DNA from: Oceanobacillus jordanicus
GTDB lineage: Bacteria > Bacillota > Bacilli > Bacillales > Amphibacillaceae
Length of the DNA: 64,000 nucleotides
Reading direction: 5' to 3'
Assembly (NCBI RefSeq): GCF_022095695.1
Contig: NZ_JAIFZM010000010.1
Coordinates: forward strand, 62,001-126,000
Shown: piece by piece, positions 35,324 to 44,796 of the stretch
How positions within the stretch are numbered: position 1 is the first letter of the stretch
Layout of the letters: each line of letters opens with the position of its first letter
The notes under the pieces: model-generated
What the model was told of the DNA's origin: nothing
What the model saw: the letters and a program-made list of their open reading frames with translations, nothing else
Database searches by the model: none
Translations under genes and position numbers: made by a program

Positions 35324-35953
35324 TTAAATTCCTAGTAACCCAAAAAATTCAAATTGAACGACATCCTTGGCTAGTTGGTTTGCACTTTGACTTTGTAATT
35401 TAGAATAACCTTGTTGTGGGTTAAATAACCATCTCTCCAACATTCCTTCTAAAAGACTTACCAAAAGTGCAGACTGTACCATTGGATCCTTTTGTGGCAG
35501 AATACCTAGTTCAGCTGCTCTTTCAATATTTTTTTGAAAAGCGACCTCAAGCTTTAGCCTTGTTTCAAGGATGGCAGATTGGACAGAATCCTCTGTTTCC
35601 ATCCCTTTTAAAAGAAGCCGCATGAAATATTTATTTTGTTGAGAAAAAACAAAGAAGTCCTCAAATAATGTTTCTGATGCTTGTACCACTTCTTGGACCG
35701 TTACTTTCGAGTCCCTATATCCTTGTGAAACGACGGCAATCAAATCGGCTTCCTTATTATGTATGATTTCTAAAGCTATCGCCTCTTTACTTTTAAAGTA
35801 CCAATAGAAAGTACCTTGTGCGACACCAGCAGCTTTCACAATATCCGATACTTTTGTCTTATGATAGCCATAATCAGAAAACTGTTTTAAGGCAACCTCT
35901 AAGATTTGCTCTCTTCTTTCAAAACCTTGATCTTGTGTAGTAATATAATCCAC
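35324..35953 (-). CDS. TetR-family regulator heading the cystine-type operon
   Basis: 209 residues. N-terminal HTH: REQILEVALKQFSDYGYHKT, VSDIVKAAGVAQGTFYWYFK. The only canonical start in frame is GTG 35953, but it lies inside the ribosome site (AGAGGAGGTG); an ATT nine nt later has normal spacing. A TTGACT-N17-TAAAAT promoter and a palindromic operator-like sequence overlap its leader, so the regulator probably represses itself and the downstream importer. Confidence 0.85.
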   Translation of the reverse strand: MDYITTQDQGFERREQILEVALKQFSDYGYHKTKVSDIVKAAGVAQGTFYWYFKSKEAIALEIIHNKEADLIAVVSQGYRDSKVTVQEVVQASETLFEDFFVFSQQNKYFMRLLLKGMETEDSVQSAILETRLKLEVAFQKNIERAAELGILPQKDPMVQSALLVSLLEGMLERWLFNPQQGYSKLQSQSANQLAKDVVQFEFFGLLGI

Positions 35954-35960
35954 CTCCTCT

Positions 35961-36016
35961 TGATTGATCAGTCAGTCGAGTAGTGTTATTTTAGCTATGA
36001 TTCTTTTTTAAGTCAA
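35961..36016 (-). promoter_or_regulatory. Sigma-A promoter and probable TetR operator
   Basis: Minus strand TTGACT (36016-36011), 17-nt spacer, TAAAAT (35993-35988). Just downstream, GACTGACTGATCAATC (35978-35963 region) contains a TGATCA-centred inverted repeat, a plausible TetR operator between promoter and ribosome site. Confidence 0.6.
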
Positions 36017-36148
36017 TAAATTTGATCAGAATAGTCGGGTTTGATTTTAGAGGGTTTTTGGGGGGATATTTGGCTGTGAATAAGCGGGCTAACTCAAATA
36101 ATCTTAAACGCTACTGCTGTCTTCAATAACTATTAAGACATCTCTTTT

Positions 36149-36463
36149 TTAGTAATCTGATTTATAATTTGTACGATACTTGGATTTGAATCGGGCAAAG
36201 AAAGGAAATAAAAGCGATGGAACGCCAATTAAAAATAAAGCAGCCAAAGAATAATAACCAAATGACGTATATGATAACTTATCAATTAAAAATATAATGA
36301 AGATAAATATTGGCAGTTCTAATATCAACAATACGGTTTTTGAAGAAGTTTCTAAAACATGTTCTGTGTTACATTCTTTGCATATGACAGGTTGCTTTTT
36401 GATATGGGCTTTGAAAATTTGTTTCCATTTAAAACTCGTAAAACATCTCTCACACTTTTGCAC
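36149..36463 (-). CDS. TIGR04104-type zinc-ribbon membrane protein
   Basis: 104 residues. Two CxxC motifs (QKCERCFTSF and VICKECNTEHVLETSSK) about 22 residues apart, then two membrane segments (VLLILELPIFIFIIFLI, YSLAALFLIGVPSLLFPFF) and a basic tail. This is the CxxC-20-CxxC small membrane protein family of Bacillaceae; function unknown. Confidence 0.75.
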   Translation of the reverse strand: MQKCERCFTSFKWKQIFKAHIKKQPVICKECNTEHVLETSSKTVLLILELPIFIFIIFLIDKLSYTSFGYYSLAALFLIGVPSLLFPFFARFKSKYRTNYKSDY

Positions 36464-36534
36464 ATCAGACTCCCTCTCTTATTTAATCCTTCCTTGATAA
36501 AAAACCGTTAGTCTACGTTACAATTCTGACATCG

Positions 36535-36690
36535 TTAAAAGATTAAATTCATTAGAGATATTGAGCCATATATGATAGCCCCACAAGCGATGATAAATAA
36601 TCCAACCATTACAAACCCATAAGCAAATCCTTTCCCCATAGAAAACAAATCTAAAAACATATTTTTGAAAGTATCAAGAACCTTAGACAT
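36535..36690 (-). CDS. Small single-helix membrane protein
   Basis: 51 residues, MSKVLDTFKNMFLDLFSMGK then one hydrophobic segment (GFAYGFVMVGLFIIACGAII). AGGGGAGGGGAGAGTT directly before the ATG is a strong ribosome site, which argues for a real gene despite its size. Unknown function; same strand as the zinc-ribbon membrane gene, 70 bp upstream of it. Confidence 0.6.
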   Translation of the reverse strand: MSKVLDTFKNMFLDLFSMGKGFAYGFVMVGLFIIACGAIIYGSISLMNLIF

Positions 36691-36843
36691 AACTCTCCCC
36701 TCCCCTATCTAAATAAATAATTTCAATTTATTGAAGAAAACTGCTCCGTTACTTCAATATCTGTTAACTAAATACTAACATAATATTCCAAGTATGAAAT
36801 CTAGAAAGAAAAGAAAAAAGTACGAATAATATTTTGAAATTTC

Positions 36844-36872
36844 TTAATCTATAGTTTGGTTTGTGCTATACT
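36844..36872 (+). promoter_or_regulatory. Extended -10 promoter for the MBL-fold gene
   Basis: TTAATC (36844-36849), 17-nt spacer, TATACT (36867-36872) preceded by TG one base upstream, i.e. an extended -10. It lies about 140 bp before the metallo-hydrolase start, leaving a long leader. Confidence 0.55.
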
Positions 36873-36904
36873 TTTCTATAAACGAACAGGGAGGTTCTTG
36901 TCCA

Positions 36905-36977
36905 ATGGTAAAAAAGGAATCAGAGAAAATCTTAAATTATTTTAATAACTTTTAGAATAAACATGTAGATTTTCTCT
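36905..36977 (+). promoter_or_regulatory. Leader with a 16-codon ORF and an 11-bp inverted repeat
   Basis: A 16-codon frame (36905-36955, MVKKESEKILNYFNNF) has GGGAGG upstream. AGAGAAAATCT (36922-36932), inside the ORF, pairs with AGATTTTCTCT (36967-36977) after it, so ribosome passage could affect this structure. No T-run follows. It may be attenuation-like control or chance. Confidence 0.35.
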
Positions 36978-37014
36978 TTCATGGGTATGAAAAAATAGAA
37001 AAGAGGAAAATAAC

Positions 37015-37863
37015 ATGTTAAATAAATTAAGTGATACGATTTATTATTTATCTAATCAAGATGATAAAGAACGACCAACATTAGGACTGGTATGTGGTGA
37101 TCAATTTAGCCTTATAATAGATGCTGGTAATTCTCCTCAGCATGCTCAGGATTTTTTACTAGAAATCGAGACTCTAAACGTACCACCAGTTAAATATGTT
37201 GTTATTACCCATGCACATTGGGATCACTTCCTAGGAATGAATGAATTTAACGCTACTGTTATCGTTAATAGGAAAACGAACGAATTGATAAAAGAATGGC
37301 AAGGTTTTTCCTATGACGATCGTTCATTACAAAAGTATGTGACTGTTAATCAGATGAGTCCTATATGTATGGAGATTTTACAAACTGATATGCCAAACAG
37401 GGAACGTTTCAAGTTAAAATCACCAGATGTAATATTTGAAAACACATTAACGATTGATTTAGGTAATAAAGTTTGCATACTTGAAAGAATCAAAAGTACT
37501 CATACAGATGACGCTACAATCATTTATATTCCGGATGAAAAGGTTGTTTTTTTAGGGGATTGTGCATATGGTACAACCACTAACTCTTTATTTCATTACA
37601 AGCAATCACTGTTATCTCCTATGATCAAAGACATTCAAAAATATGATGCGGAAATGTTCATACTTGGTCATGAGTCCATCTGTGATTTAAATGAAATGAA
37701 TGTATATTGGGAAGAGTTAACAGCAGCAAGTCAAGCAGTAAAGTCCACTTCAGTAGAAAAAGCGATGGAGTCCTTTAAGGAAGAAAATAATAGGGAACCT
37801 AATGATAATGAACTTTTTTTCATAAAAGCTTTTGTTAATGACCATATTATTCAGTCAGACTAA
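37015..37863 (+). CDS. Metallo-beta-lactamase-fold hydrolase
   Basis: 282 residues. Zinc site HAHWDH (His66, His68, Asp70, His71), then VVFLGDCAYG (bridging Asp region) and MFILGHESICDL (C-terminal His). N-terminal IDAGNSPQHAQDFLLE is typical of the glyoxalase-II-like MBL group. Substrate not known. It is a single gene with a strong terminator after it. Confidence 0.85.
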   Translation: MLNKLSDTIYYLSNQDDKERPTLGLVCGDQFSLIIDAGNSPQHAQDFLLEIETLNVPPVKYVVITHAHWDHFLGMNEFNATVIVNRKTNELIKEWQGFSYDDRSLQKYVTVNQMSPICMEILQTDMPNRERFKLKSPDVIFENTLTIDLGNKVCILERIKSTHTDDATIIYIPDEKVVFLGDCAYGTTTNSLFHYKQSLLSPMIKDIQKYDAEMFILGHESICDLNEMNVYWEELTAASQAVKSTSVEKAMESFKEENNREPNDNELFFIKAFVNDHIIQSD

Positions 37864-37896
37864 TTCTATAGAATACAGCAATCAAATATGAACAAT

Positions 37897-37933
37897 AGCC
37901 ACCTCGTTAAGAATAAATTGAGGTGGCTTTTAA
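37897..37933 (+). terminator. Terminator after the MBL-fold gene
   Basis: AGCCACCTC (37897-37905) pairs with GAGGTGGCT (37920-37928), followed by TTTTAATT. Confidence 0.85.
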
Positions 37934-38090
37934 TTAGTATACTTTGAATGTTTTTGAGTACAGAATAAATTCTCCCTGCTTCTTTTTATATGCCCTAACG
38001 CCGTTTTTAGGTCACTTTCTTTTATCGTTTAAACTACTAATCAAATAATGACTTCATAAGTTAATCTCGATTCACTGAACTAAAGCACTC

Positions 38091-38390
38091 TTAGTTAAAA
38101 ATAGTCATTTCCCAATCTTCTAGAGGTCCCCAAGTAATTGATGGCTTTCCATTTAAAGATTTCATCGAGCCTACATATACGTTTTCCGTAAATCCCCTAA
38201 AATCAATGTAATGTTTAACTATTTCCTTTGTGGTGGCTGAAACATTTTGATTTACAATTTCTTTAAATTTAACCCATTTTAAAGAACCTTCATCACTTTC
38301 GATTAAAGTAGAATTTTTCGATACAGTTCCAAAGAACACATATTGTATTCGTATTTCTTGATTCTCTTTTGTTCTAAGTACAACATAATA
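38091..38390 (-). pseudogene. NUDIX hydrolase, C-terminal remnant
   Basis: Text YYVVLRTKENQEIRIQYVFF, then GTVSKNSTLIESDEGSLKWV and the end ITWGPLEDWE matches the second half of 8-oxo-dGTPase-like NUDIX proteins. The Nudix box itself is missing: the frame meets a stop at about 38390 on the upstream side. The remnant has no ribosome site. Confidence 0.55.
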
Positions 38391-38740
38391 AAACTATAAA
38401 AGCTAAACTCATTTTAATAATTAATTCTACTATTTATTATCAATTTCCTTCTTTTACTAAACTGCTGTTAAAAAAGAACACAACTTCTTAATCAAAGATA
38501 TTTACAATGCATCCCTTTAATTTCACGTAAAATTGACTCGAAATATTTGTCCTTTTTTTAAATATAATGAAGGGACATTTCTCTTATTTGATAAGCATAA
38601 GAACTTCGCCATTTTTTACTAGTGTTTTAAATTAACATTCGTGCTATAATAATTAAGCGATGAGCTGATTTGTGTAAGACGAGGAATGCAATACATGTGA
38701 ATGTGAACACATAATTCTTCGCCACAAATATACGTAGAAG

Positions 38741-38770
38741 ACGCCTGTATTTTATACAGGCGTTTTTTCT
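38741..38770. terminator. Terminator-like hairpin (copy of that at 32521)
   Basis: ACGCCTGTA (38741-38749) pairs with TACAGGCGT (38755-38763), followed by TTTTTCTTTT. The upstream GCCACAAATATACG matches CCCACAAATATATA before the other copy. Confidence 0.6.
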
Positions 38771-38854
38771 TTTGGAAATAGCGATACGGTTCTTTAAAGT
38801 GAGCATAAGAAAGCTCATCTGGCAGATGAATTGAACCATGTGTGAGAAGGGATA

Positions 38855-38910
38855 GAGTACTGTACAGTCGACCAGATTACTTTTTCAAGCAATCTCTGTC
38901 CACAGTACTC
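38855..38910. repeat. Inverted repeat GAGTACTGT / ACAGTACTC
   Basis: A perfect 9-bp inverted repeat at 38855-38863 and 38902-38910 around a 38-nt loop, in the gap after the ABC ATPase gene. No T-run follows. It may be a decayed mobile-element end. Confidence 0.5.
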
Positions 38911-39036
38911 AATATTTATAGCAGTGCGTCAGCTATTTTCTGATCCAAGACGGGTTTAAAACCTACTTTTTACAAAGTCTTTCGACAGTAGTTTTACCTT
39001 TAACTGTGACATAGATTCACCCTCATGGGTATTGCC

Positions 39037-39759
39037 CTACAAGATCTTACTTAAAAAAGATTGGGTTCTAGGATTTTGAGGATTATCAAAAATCTGTGTT
39101 GGCTCTCCCTCTTCCATAATAATTCCTTCATCCATGAATAACACACGATCTCCAACTTCCTTAGCAAAGCCCATTTCATGAGTGACAACGACCATTGTCA
39201 TGCCTTCTTCAGCTAAATCCTTCATTACTTCGAGAACATCCCCTACTAATTCAGGGTCAAGAGCAGAGGTAGGCTCATCAAACAGCATAACTTTCGGATT
39301 CATCGCAAGCGACCTTGCAATAGCCACGCGTTGTTTCTGCCCACCGGAAAGACTGTCCGGATAATCATCCGCTTTATCAGATAATCCTACTTTTTCAAGT
39401 AGTTTAAGGCCAACATCTTTGGCTTCATTTACAGAAAGACCTTTTACCTTAATTGGGCCGAGTGTAATATTATCTAAAACTGTTTTATGTGGGAACAGAT
39501 TAAAGTGCTGGAACACCATTCCAACCTGGGAACGAACATCATTAATATTGACTGATGGATCAGTTAACTTGTCACCATTGATCCTAACTTCACCTGCGGT
39601 TATTTCTTCCAGTAGATTGAGGCATCTGAGAAACGTACTTTTACCAGATCCAGATGGCCCAATCACGCATACCACTTCACTCTCATCAACTGTTGCATCA
39701 ATTCCTTTTAATACCTCTAAATCACCAAACGATTTGTGCAAGTCTTTTACTGTAATCAT
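39037..39759 (-). CDS. Polar amino-acid ABC importer ATPase (GlnQ/ArtM-like)
   Basis: 240 residues. Walker [20 protein letters not shown]-loop [16 protein letters not shown], signature [14 protein letters not shown], Walker [14 protein letters not shown]-loop VTHEMGF. Third gene of its operon; its start abuts the permease stop. Confidence 0.92.
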   Translation of the reverse strand: MITVKDLHKSFGDLEVLKGIDATVDESEVVCVIGPSGSGKSTFLRCLNLLEEITAGEVRINGDKLTDPSVNINDVRSQVGMVFQHFNLFPHKTVLDNITLGPIKVKGLSVNEAKDVGLKLLEKVGLSDKADDYPDSLSGGQKQRVAIARSLAMNPKVMLFDEPTSALDPELVGDVLEVMKDLAEEGMTMVVVTHEMGFAKEVGDRVLFMDEGIIMEEGEPTQIFDNPQNPRTQSFLSKIL

Positions 39760-40422
39760 TTATACATCCAACTTCCTTTCTAATCTGTTCAAATACAGTG
39801 CGGTTGGAATAGTGATACATAAGTAAAGTAAACAAACCATGACTAATGTTTCAAATATTTCGAACGTCGTGTTGTAATACTCTTTTGCCATAAACACCAC
39901 ATCGTGTACAACAATTACAGAAAACACGGACGTGTCTTTTAAGCTAATAATAAATTGGTTTCCAAGAGGTGGAATCATTCGTTTAAATGCCTGTGGCCAA
40001 ATAATGTATCGCATGGTCTGCTTTTCGGTTAATCCCATAGATCGTCCTGCTTCATGCTGACCTTTATCAATGGAATAAACGGCTCCACGAACAATTTCTG
40101 CAATATATGCCCCGGCGTTAACTGCAATTGCAATAACACCTGCAGTAAAAGAACTTATATTTAAGCCAATTAAATCTTCGGAAACACCGTAGTAAAGAAA
40201 TAAAGCTTGCGCTAGAATTGGCGTACCACGTACAACTTCTACGTACACCGACCAGAACCCTCGGATGAATTTGTTTTTAGAGAGTTTTCCCAAACCTGCT
40301 AATGATCCTATAATCATTCCTAAAAATAGACCTATAACTGTAATACTTAGTGTTATTTTCAAACCATCTATTAAGAAAGGCAAACTTTTAATATATGCTG
40401 TATCCATAATCGTATAGATCAT
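39760..40422 (-). CDS. Polar amino-acid ABC importer permease
   Basis: About 220 residues from ATG 40422 (AAGGAGAG upstream), five membrane segments, HisMQ family: YVEVVRGTPILAQALFLYYG and EAA loop QHEAGRSMGLTEKQTMRYII. A 12-codon longer in-frame start has no ribosome site. Confidence 0.9.
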   Translation of the reverse strand: MIYTIMDTAYIKSLPFLIDGLKITLSITVIGLFLGMIIGSLAGLGKLSKNKFIRGFWSVYVEVVRGTPILAQALFLYYGVSEDLIGLNISSFTAGVIAIAVNAGAYIAEIVRGAVYSIDKGQHEAGRSMGLTEKQTMRYIIWPQAFKRMIPPLGNQFIISLKDTSVFSVIVVHDVVFMAKEYYNTTFEIFETLVMVCLLYLCITIPTALYLNRLERKLDV

Positions 40423-40498
40423 TCTATTATCTCTCTCCTTAATAAAATGGCGTAACAAGTAACTACTTGTTACGCCTCATTTGTATTCTGCTTCGTTG

Positions 40499-41275
40499 CT
40501 ATTCGGTTTCAGGTGGCTGTGTACCAAACCACTTCTCATAAATCTCTGCATATGTTCCATTTTCCTTAATTGCTGCTAAACCTTCATTTACTGGATCAAC
40601 TAGATCTGATCCTTTAGGTAATGCTATACCATATGGTTGACCTTCCATAACGTCTCCCACTGTTTTTAATTTATCAGAAGCATTTTCACTGATATAGTAT
40701 TGGACGTTTGGCAGATCATATAAAACTGCATCAAGACGTCCTCTTTCCAAATCCATGTAGGCAGTAACAATCTCAGGGTATGCTTCAACCTCAGCATCTG
40801 TATTATCTTTTAAGTAGTCATTACTGGTAGAACCTTGACGTGCCCCAACTGTTAAACCATTCACATCATCAATGGATTCAATATCTGAATCAACAGGTAC
40901 TGCAAGAATTAAACCGGAATCATAGTATTTATCCGAGAAATCGATGAATTCTTTGCGTTCTTCCGTAATAGAGATACCAGCGATACCAATATCATTTTTG
41001 GAAGTTCTCATGGAAGCTAGCAATCCATCAAATTCCATTGTTTCAAATTCAACATTAAAGCCGGATTCTTCAGCGATAGCTTCGATTAACTCAATGTCAA
41101 AGCCTTCCATTTCACCTGTATCAGGGTTTTTATACTCAAATGGCTGGAAGTTGGAATCTGTTGCGACAGTGTACGTCTCTCCGTCTCCATCACCGCTGGC
41201 TTCATCTGTTCCGCAAGCCGCAATCAATCCAATAAAAATTATTGCAGTAAATAATAGTATTAGTTTATTTTTCAA
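40499..41275 (-). CDS. Polar amino-acid binding lipoprotein (glutamine/arginine type)
   Basis: 258 residues, TTG start with GGGGGAG 8 nt upstream. Lipobox FIGLIAAC. SBP_bac_3 fold: VATDSNFQPFEYKNPDTGEM, IGIAGISITEERKEFIDFSD, GARQGSTSNDYLK. The substrate is a polar amino acid, most like glutamine or arginine; not decided by sequence. First gene of the three-gene operon. Confidence 0.88.
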   Translation of the reverse strand: MKNKLILLFTAIIFIGLIAACGTDEASGDGDGETYTVATDSNFQPFEYKNPDTGEMEGFDIELIEAIAEESGFNVEFETMEFDGLLASMRTSKNDIGIAGISITEERKEFIDFSDKYYDSGLILAVPVDSDIESIDDVNGLTVGARQGSTSNDYLKDNTDAEVEAYPEIVTAYMDLERGRLDAVLYDLPNVQYYISENASDKLKTVGDVMEGQPYGIALPKGSDLVDPVNEGLAAIKENGTYAEIYEKWFGTQPPETE

Positions 41276-41616
41276 TTAATGTCTCCCCCTTTTCCATATA
41301 TTCAATCTTCTCACATTATTCTAACTTTTTGAATTTTCGTTTAAATGCATTTTCAGCTTTAAGTCATCATTTACTTACCTCTCCTGTATTTAACAGGCTA
41401 TTTTTAAAAATATCTGATAAATACCCTCTAATACTTCCAAATGCACGAAATTTGGAAGCTTTTTTTGATTTATGTAAAGGATTATTACATAAAAAGACCG
41501 ACAATTATCACAGACCAATAGTCTCACTTTTAGGGTAGATACGGATTTATCAGATGAACTACTTACTATCCATTTTTTATCATAACTGCAATAGACGCAG
41601 CTGTAACCCACCATTA
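41276..41616. other. Gap before the Tn3 element; one orphan hairpin
   Basis: No gene seen. CTTCCAAAT (41434-41442) and ATTTGGAAG (41450-41458) followed by CTTTTTTT form a plus-strand terminator with no gene upstream, so it probably belongs to a lost gene. Confidence 0.5.
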
Positions 41617-41654
41617 GGGGTAGCGTCAGGAAAATGCGGATTTACAACGCTAAG
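41617..41654. repeat. Tn3-family terminal inverted repeat
   Basis: 38 bp beginning GGGGTAGCGTCAGGAAAATG and ending ACGCTAAG, located 36 bp beyond the tnpA stop, as usual for Tn3-family ends. Confidence 0.8.
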
Positions 41655-41690
41655 CCCATTTTCAAGACGATTCCCCCAGTTTTAACAACG

Positions 41691-44649
41691 TTAAGAAAGT
41701 TTCAATGGTCTTAAAGAATCTAACGAGACCATTTTCTCCGAATTAAAATGGTATTCTCCAAGTAAATTAATATGTTCCCAACCTAGAGGTGACATATGGT
41801 GCAATAATTCTTCATTAAACCTACCTGACCGTTTTTGATATTCAACTGCCTTTGATAGATGTAAAGTATTCCAGATACTGATGGCATTGATAATTATGTT
41901 TAAGGCACTGGCCCTTTGCAATTGATGCTGTATGGTTCGTTCCCTAAGCTCGCCTTGTTTTCCGAAGAAAATAGCTCTTGCCAGTCCATTCATGGCTTCT
42001 CCTTTATTCAATCCTTTTTGTATTTTTCTTCTTAATGATTCATCCGAAATATAATTCAAAATAAAGATCGTTTTTTCTATTCGGCCCATCTCACGTAAGG
42101 CTGTAGCCAAGCTGTTTTGTCTTGAATAAGAACCTAATTTCCCCATAATAAGGGATGCTGAAACTGTTCCTTCCCTTATAGAATGAGCTAATCGCAAAAC
42201 ATCCTCATAATTCTCTTTAATGACCTTTGTATTTATTTGTCCACGTAAAATGACTTCTAATTTTGGATACTCACTTGCCTTATCTATTGTAAATAATTTC
42301 GAGTCTGATAAATCTCGTATTCTTGGAGCAAATTTAAATCCTAATAAATGGGTCAGTCCGAATATTTGGTCTGTGTAACCAGCCGTGTCTGTATAATGCT
42401 CTACTATATTTAGATCCGTCTCATGGTGCAACAAACCATCCAAAACATGAATCGCATCCCTTGAATTAGTATGAATAATCTTTGTGTAATTAAGAAGAAA
42501 ATTGATCACTTGTAAAACGATAGATGGTGGCTCCTTTTCCAGTTCCATAATGTGGGTTTGCATCTGCATGTAGCGATGAAACGCCTATCTGCATTCTCAT
42601 ACCATCGGACGAGGATGTTGTACCGTTTCCCCAATAGGAGGACAATTGCAATTTGTGATGAAAATTTACTAATACGGCTTGGGCTTTATTCATTGCATCT
42701 TCATACATGCGCCATTGTGATACATTGGCCAATTGCTTATATGTAAGTCCGGGTGTTGCTTCAGCCATTTTGCTTAAACCAATATTCATTCCCATTCCTA
42801 AAAGAGCAGCCATAATAATAATTGTTTCTTCTTTATCCGGTTTTCGATTATTGGAAGCATGAATAAATTGCTCATGAAATCCTGTTATATAAGCAATATC
42901 CATCAGTAAATCGGTTAATTTTATTCTTGGTAGCATCTGATACAGGCTTGCACTAAATTTTTTTGCTTCTTCTGGAACATCTTTTTCTAAGCGTGCAATT
43001 GACAGCTTTCCTTTTTCAAGAGAAACCCCGTCTAACTTGTTGGAATTGGTATCTAACCACTTTAACCTTTTGTTAAGGCTGCTGGTTCTCTCCGTCATAT
43101 AATCCTCGAATGATAAACTAACTGATAATCTTGTATTCTCCTTCGTTTGATTCCATGTATCTTCTGAAAACAAATATTCTTCAAAGTCTCTATATTGTCT
43201 GCTGCCAACAATGGAAACATCTCCTGCCCTAACATGCTCCCGAAGTTCTATTAAAACAGCCATTTCATAGTAATGACGATTGATTGTTGTACCATCATCC
43301 TCGTATAAATGCTTTTTCCAACGTTTTGAAATAAAATCCACAGGTGAGTCATCAGGCACTTTTCGCTTTCCGGATTCGTTCATTCCACGAATAATCTCAA
43401 CAGCTTGTAAAAGTGGCTCATTTGCTTTTGTAGAATGAAATTCCAATACCCTTAATAGCGTTGGCGTATATTTTTAAAATCGTTTTTGCAGTAAGTCTAA
43501 ATAATCATAGTCGGCAGGACGTGCAAGCTCCTGAGCTTCTTCGACCGAAGAGACAAAAGAATTCCATTCGATAACGGATTCTAAAACCTCAAAAACGTCT
43601 AATTTTTCCTTTTTTGCTTTGATTAAAGCTTGTCCGATGTTCGTAAAGTGTATAACTTTCTCATTCAGCTTTTTACCGTTTTGTTTCTGAATTTCCTCTT
43701 GAGCCTTACGGCCTTTTGATAACAGACTAAGTATTTGTCTATCATGAATTTCAAAAGCTTTATCCGTTAACTCTTGAGTAAGATGTAATAAATAGACGGT
43801 TAATATCGAATATCGCTTATTTTCTTGAAAGTCACGGAATGCATATGGCTCATATCTTGAGCCTAAGCGAGATAGTTGTAACAGGCGATTGCGATGCAAA
43901 TGACTAATTTGTACCGTTTCTAATTCCATTCCTCGTATGTATTCGAGTCGTTCTATTACTTTTAGAAATGTTTCGGGTGAAGGATGACCCGGTGGTTCCT
44001 TTAACCAACCCAATATCGTTTTATTGGATTCGGATGGATGCTGCGAAGTAATGATCTCTTCAAGATTTCCTTTTTGTTCATTTGTAAGAGATTGACTAAC
44101 AGTATTAAACAGTTTCTTTTCAGCCATTGCCCTTGCCTCCCACACCATTCTTTCAAGTGTAGTAATAGCAGGCAGTATGATTTTGTTTTTTCTTAGAAAA
44201 TCTATACATTCATGTAGTAGATGTATGGCATCGCCATTTTCAAAAGCTAATTGATGAAGATGCTTAAATGCTATTCGATATTCTCTTAGAGTAAAAGTTA
44301 CAAAGTCGTATTCACTTCGAAGTTCTTTCAAATGATCCCAAAGTGTATTTTCTCTTTGAGGATAAAGACTAATCGAAGATGGAGTGGCACCGATTTGTTT
44401 CGACATATAATGTATGACTGATTCCGGGATGCTTTTGATATGAGTGTATGGCCAACCGGGATACCGAAGAACAGCTAATTGAACAGCAAACCCTAAACGG
44501 TTTTCTTCTCTCCTTCGCTTATTAACTATTTCTAAATCCCGTTTGGAAAAAGTGAAGTAGGTCCCCAATATCCATTCATCTTCAGGGATTTGCATAAAAT
44601 CCTGCCTCTGTTCCAGTGTAAGCAATTCTCTACCTCTCGCAATTTTCAT
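41691..44649 (-). pseudogene. tnpA: Tn3-family transposase TnpA, nonsense plus frameshift
   Basis: Three segments cover a normal TnpA of nearly 1000 residues. The N-terminal part (44649-43474, from RGRELLTLEQRQDFMQIPED) ends at an in-frame TAA after YLDLLQKRF; the same frame continues KYTPTLLRVLEFHSTKANEP. A frameshift near 42495 separates GKGATIYRFTSDQFS from YTKIIHTNSRDAIHVLDG. The DDE-domain text (SLHADANPHYG, YTDTAGYTDQIFGLTHLLGF) and the normal C-terminus (SPLGWEHINLLGEYHF) are all present. Only two lesions suggest recent inactivation. Confidence 0.88.
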
Positions 44650-44698
44650 TCAGTATCATCCCATTTCCATAATTATTCAGTTAATTAGTTCAATTATA

Positions 44699-44724
44699 TA
44701 TCAATAGAGTGTACTCTATTGATA
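44699..44724. promoter_or_regulatory. Resolution-site (res) palindrome
   Basis: TATCAATAGAG and CTCTATTGATA form a perfect inverted repeat around TGTA, between the divergent tnpA and resolvase genes, where res subsites of Tn3-family elements lie. The resolvase dimer would bind here. Confidence 0.65.
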
Positions 44725-44796
44725 CAAGTGTGGTAGACTGATAAAATCATAGTTAAGAGCGTCTCATAAGACTTGTCTCAAAAACGAGGTGATATT

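Noticed and set aside
38627..38839. 70-codon minus-strand frame
   Set aside because: Crosses a terminator hairpin and repeat, has no ribosome site and no family resemblance.
41390..41614. 74-codon frame next to the Tn3 end
   Set aside because: Contains an orphan terminator hairpin; no ribosome site.
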